Shown here one piece after another: positions 62,826-64,000 of a DNA stretch of 64,000 nt (the stretch's first letter is position 1; every line of letters begins with the position of its first letter). Below the pieces are notes generated by a model. The model was given only the letters and a program-made list of their open reading frames with translations. It searched no databases and was not told the origin of the DNA. Source of the DNA: Arbacia lixula (Eukaryota > Echinodermata > Echinoidea > Arbacioida > Arbaciidae). Both the position numbers and the translations under genes were made by a program. Where the stretch lies: assembly GCA_963669155.1 (NCBI GenBank), contig OZ022581.1, forward strand, positions 4,726,300 to 4,790,299. Direction: 5' to 3'.

Positions 62826-64000
62826 GTAAGTATAATACAAATATCCATGTGTCTTGTTTCTATATTTATAGAATTCATTTTTACCTTTTGTGTTAAAAAC
62901 GTTAATGTAATGTTTAAAAAGTAAGCGGTACACATTTCCGAAAGAGCAAAAGGTTCTAGCCGTGCAGTGTTTCGAGGTTTCCTTTGTCATTAAACTTTAA
63001 TATCACAACATCCTTTGTATGTTACGAAAGTAAAGAGCACATATTTCTGAAAGTGCTTGTCATGCAGCATTTAAAGGGACAGTCCAGCTGTGGCATCAGT
63101 GCAAGATGATATTGACATCATTGAGCAATATCCACCGCAATAGCGCACTGGTATTATATTTCTATAAATGTGACTAATTGCGGTTATGGGTAATTTTACT
63201 TTCTGAACATTTGCGTTTCCATGCTGGAAATCGACATTAACGCCCAAGGGCACAGCATGATCAAACTGAACACATGATTAATCTGTTTGTCATGTTTATG
63301 TGGAGTGGGTGTGTGCTGCACGAGTCGTGAAAAACGTCGAGCAAAGGAAATGGGGGAAAGGGGTAATATTATGAGCCAAAATAAGAAAAAAATGTAATTA
63401 AACGATGCTCCATTTTAAATCTTTACGTGCACACTGTCTTTAAAGTTGAGGTCAACAAAAGTCGGGGACAAGATTATGGGACCCGTAGTGATTTCGAAGA
63501 AGACGGGTCCGATGATTACAGTTCCTGTGATATTGACCACTACTAACCAATACACTTACTGTTTGCCGCCGGCACTTTGTTGCTGGCAATTTCACGTCAC
63601 GGCAAAGTAAGAAATTCACTTCATGTAGCGATCTCTAGTCATGTAATACTACTGTAGGGCCTACCGAGGCGGTCTCTTAAACTCGTATGAAGTAGCTACT
63701 TCATAAGAGCGAATGAAAGTTTCCAGACATAAAGGGGCATGGCAGAGAACACGTGACGAAAATTTGATTAAGAACACGAAGAAAGAAATGAAGAGAAACA
63801 GGATGAATGAGGAGGCGAGTATTACATACAGAAACATCTGATGAAGTAGCTGCTTCAGAATCAGAATCTCTCTGAAAGGCCTAAAAAGTTTGTAAAGATG
63901 GAAGGCGGTAGCGGCAGTTATCTTCGTTCTGAACGTACCTTAATGAGGAGAACATTTGTATTGACAGTCTTTCTCTCCCTCTCTATGCTTTTCTCTGTAT
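62826..64000. other. CAP intron 5 portion
   Basis: No further exon recognised before the window edge. Contains a TTAA-flanked element at 63075-63439 and ends in a CT-rich stretch (63968-64000). Confidence 0.55.
63075..63439. repeat. 365-bp TTAA-flanked element, third type
   Basis: TTAA at 63071-63074 and 63440-63443. Tips AGGGACAGTCCAGC and (reverse complement) AGACAGTGTGCACG share AGnGACAGT-like ends, weaker than in families A and B. Confidence 0.5.

Overview
This is a eukaryotic (metazoan) genomic window: AT-rich, low gene density, short coding exons with GT-AG introns, and very repeat-rich. The repeats point to a marine invertebrate deuterostome, most likely an echinoderm and perhaps a sea urchin: several families of short non-autonomous DNA elements flanked by TTAA, one with the TTAAAGGGATAGTTCACCC-type end; a 'GTTGCATAAA' element; an element beginning with a GGAGGCAT hairpin and (GTCC)n; and interstitial TTAGGG repeats. 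The organism call is inference from repeat style, not from a search.

Two protein-coding genes are supported, in head-to-head (divergent) orientation about 13.1 kb apart. (1) Minus strand, 20252 down to 1597 and continuing past the left edge: the N-terminal 311 codons, in seven exons, of an alanine aminotransferase (GPT/ALT, class I/II PLP aminotransferase). All exon phases join correctly. A basic, Ser/Thr-rich N-terminus suggests a mitochondrial form. The exon carrying the PLP-binding lysine lies outside the window. (2) Plus strand, 33376 to at least 62825 and continuing to the right: a secreted CAP-superfamily (CRISP/PR-1/PI16-like) protein in five exons, the last a 30-nt microexon. It has a signal peptide, a possible furin-cleaved propeptide, a full CAP domain and the start of a Cys-rich hinge. 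I see no functional link between the two genes beyond being neighbours.

Layout: 1-1596, intron or downstream part of ALT with TTAA elements; 1597-20252, ALT exons and six introns, three of which carry long CT-rich (sense strand) arrays upstream of the acceptor; 20253-33375, intergenic, with two LINE 3'-end remnants, a 519-bp TTAA element, a GA array and a poly-C tract; 33376-62825, the CAP gene with introns of 6.5, 12.5, 2.6 and 7.1 kb holding trinucleotide arrays, tandem duplications, a second 519-bp element and a 1.4-kb element with repeated AGGTCA half-sites; 62826-64000, intron with one more TTAA element.

Most long uninterrupted open frames here are translations of (GA)n, (TAC)n, (ATT)n or (GGT)n repeats and are not genes. 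I found no CRISPR array, rRNA, intact tRNA, operon or prokaryotic-type system. The most interesting signals are the arrangement of repeats relative to splice sites, the family of TTAA elements including a chimeric one and one ending 19 nt from an exon, the element with repeated DR1-like sites, and sequence peculiarities of the CAP protein (Glu to Gln at a cavity residue, RVRR site, microexon).
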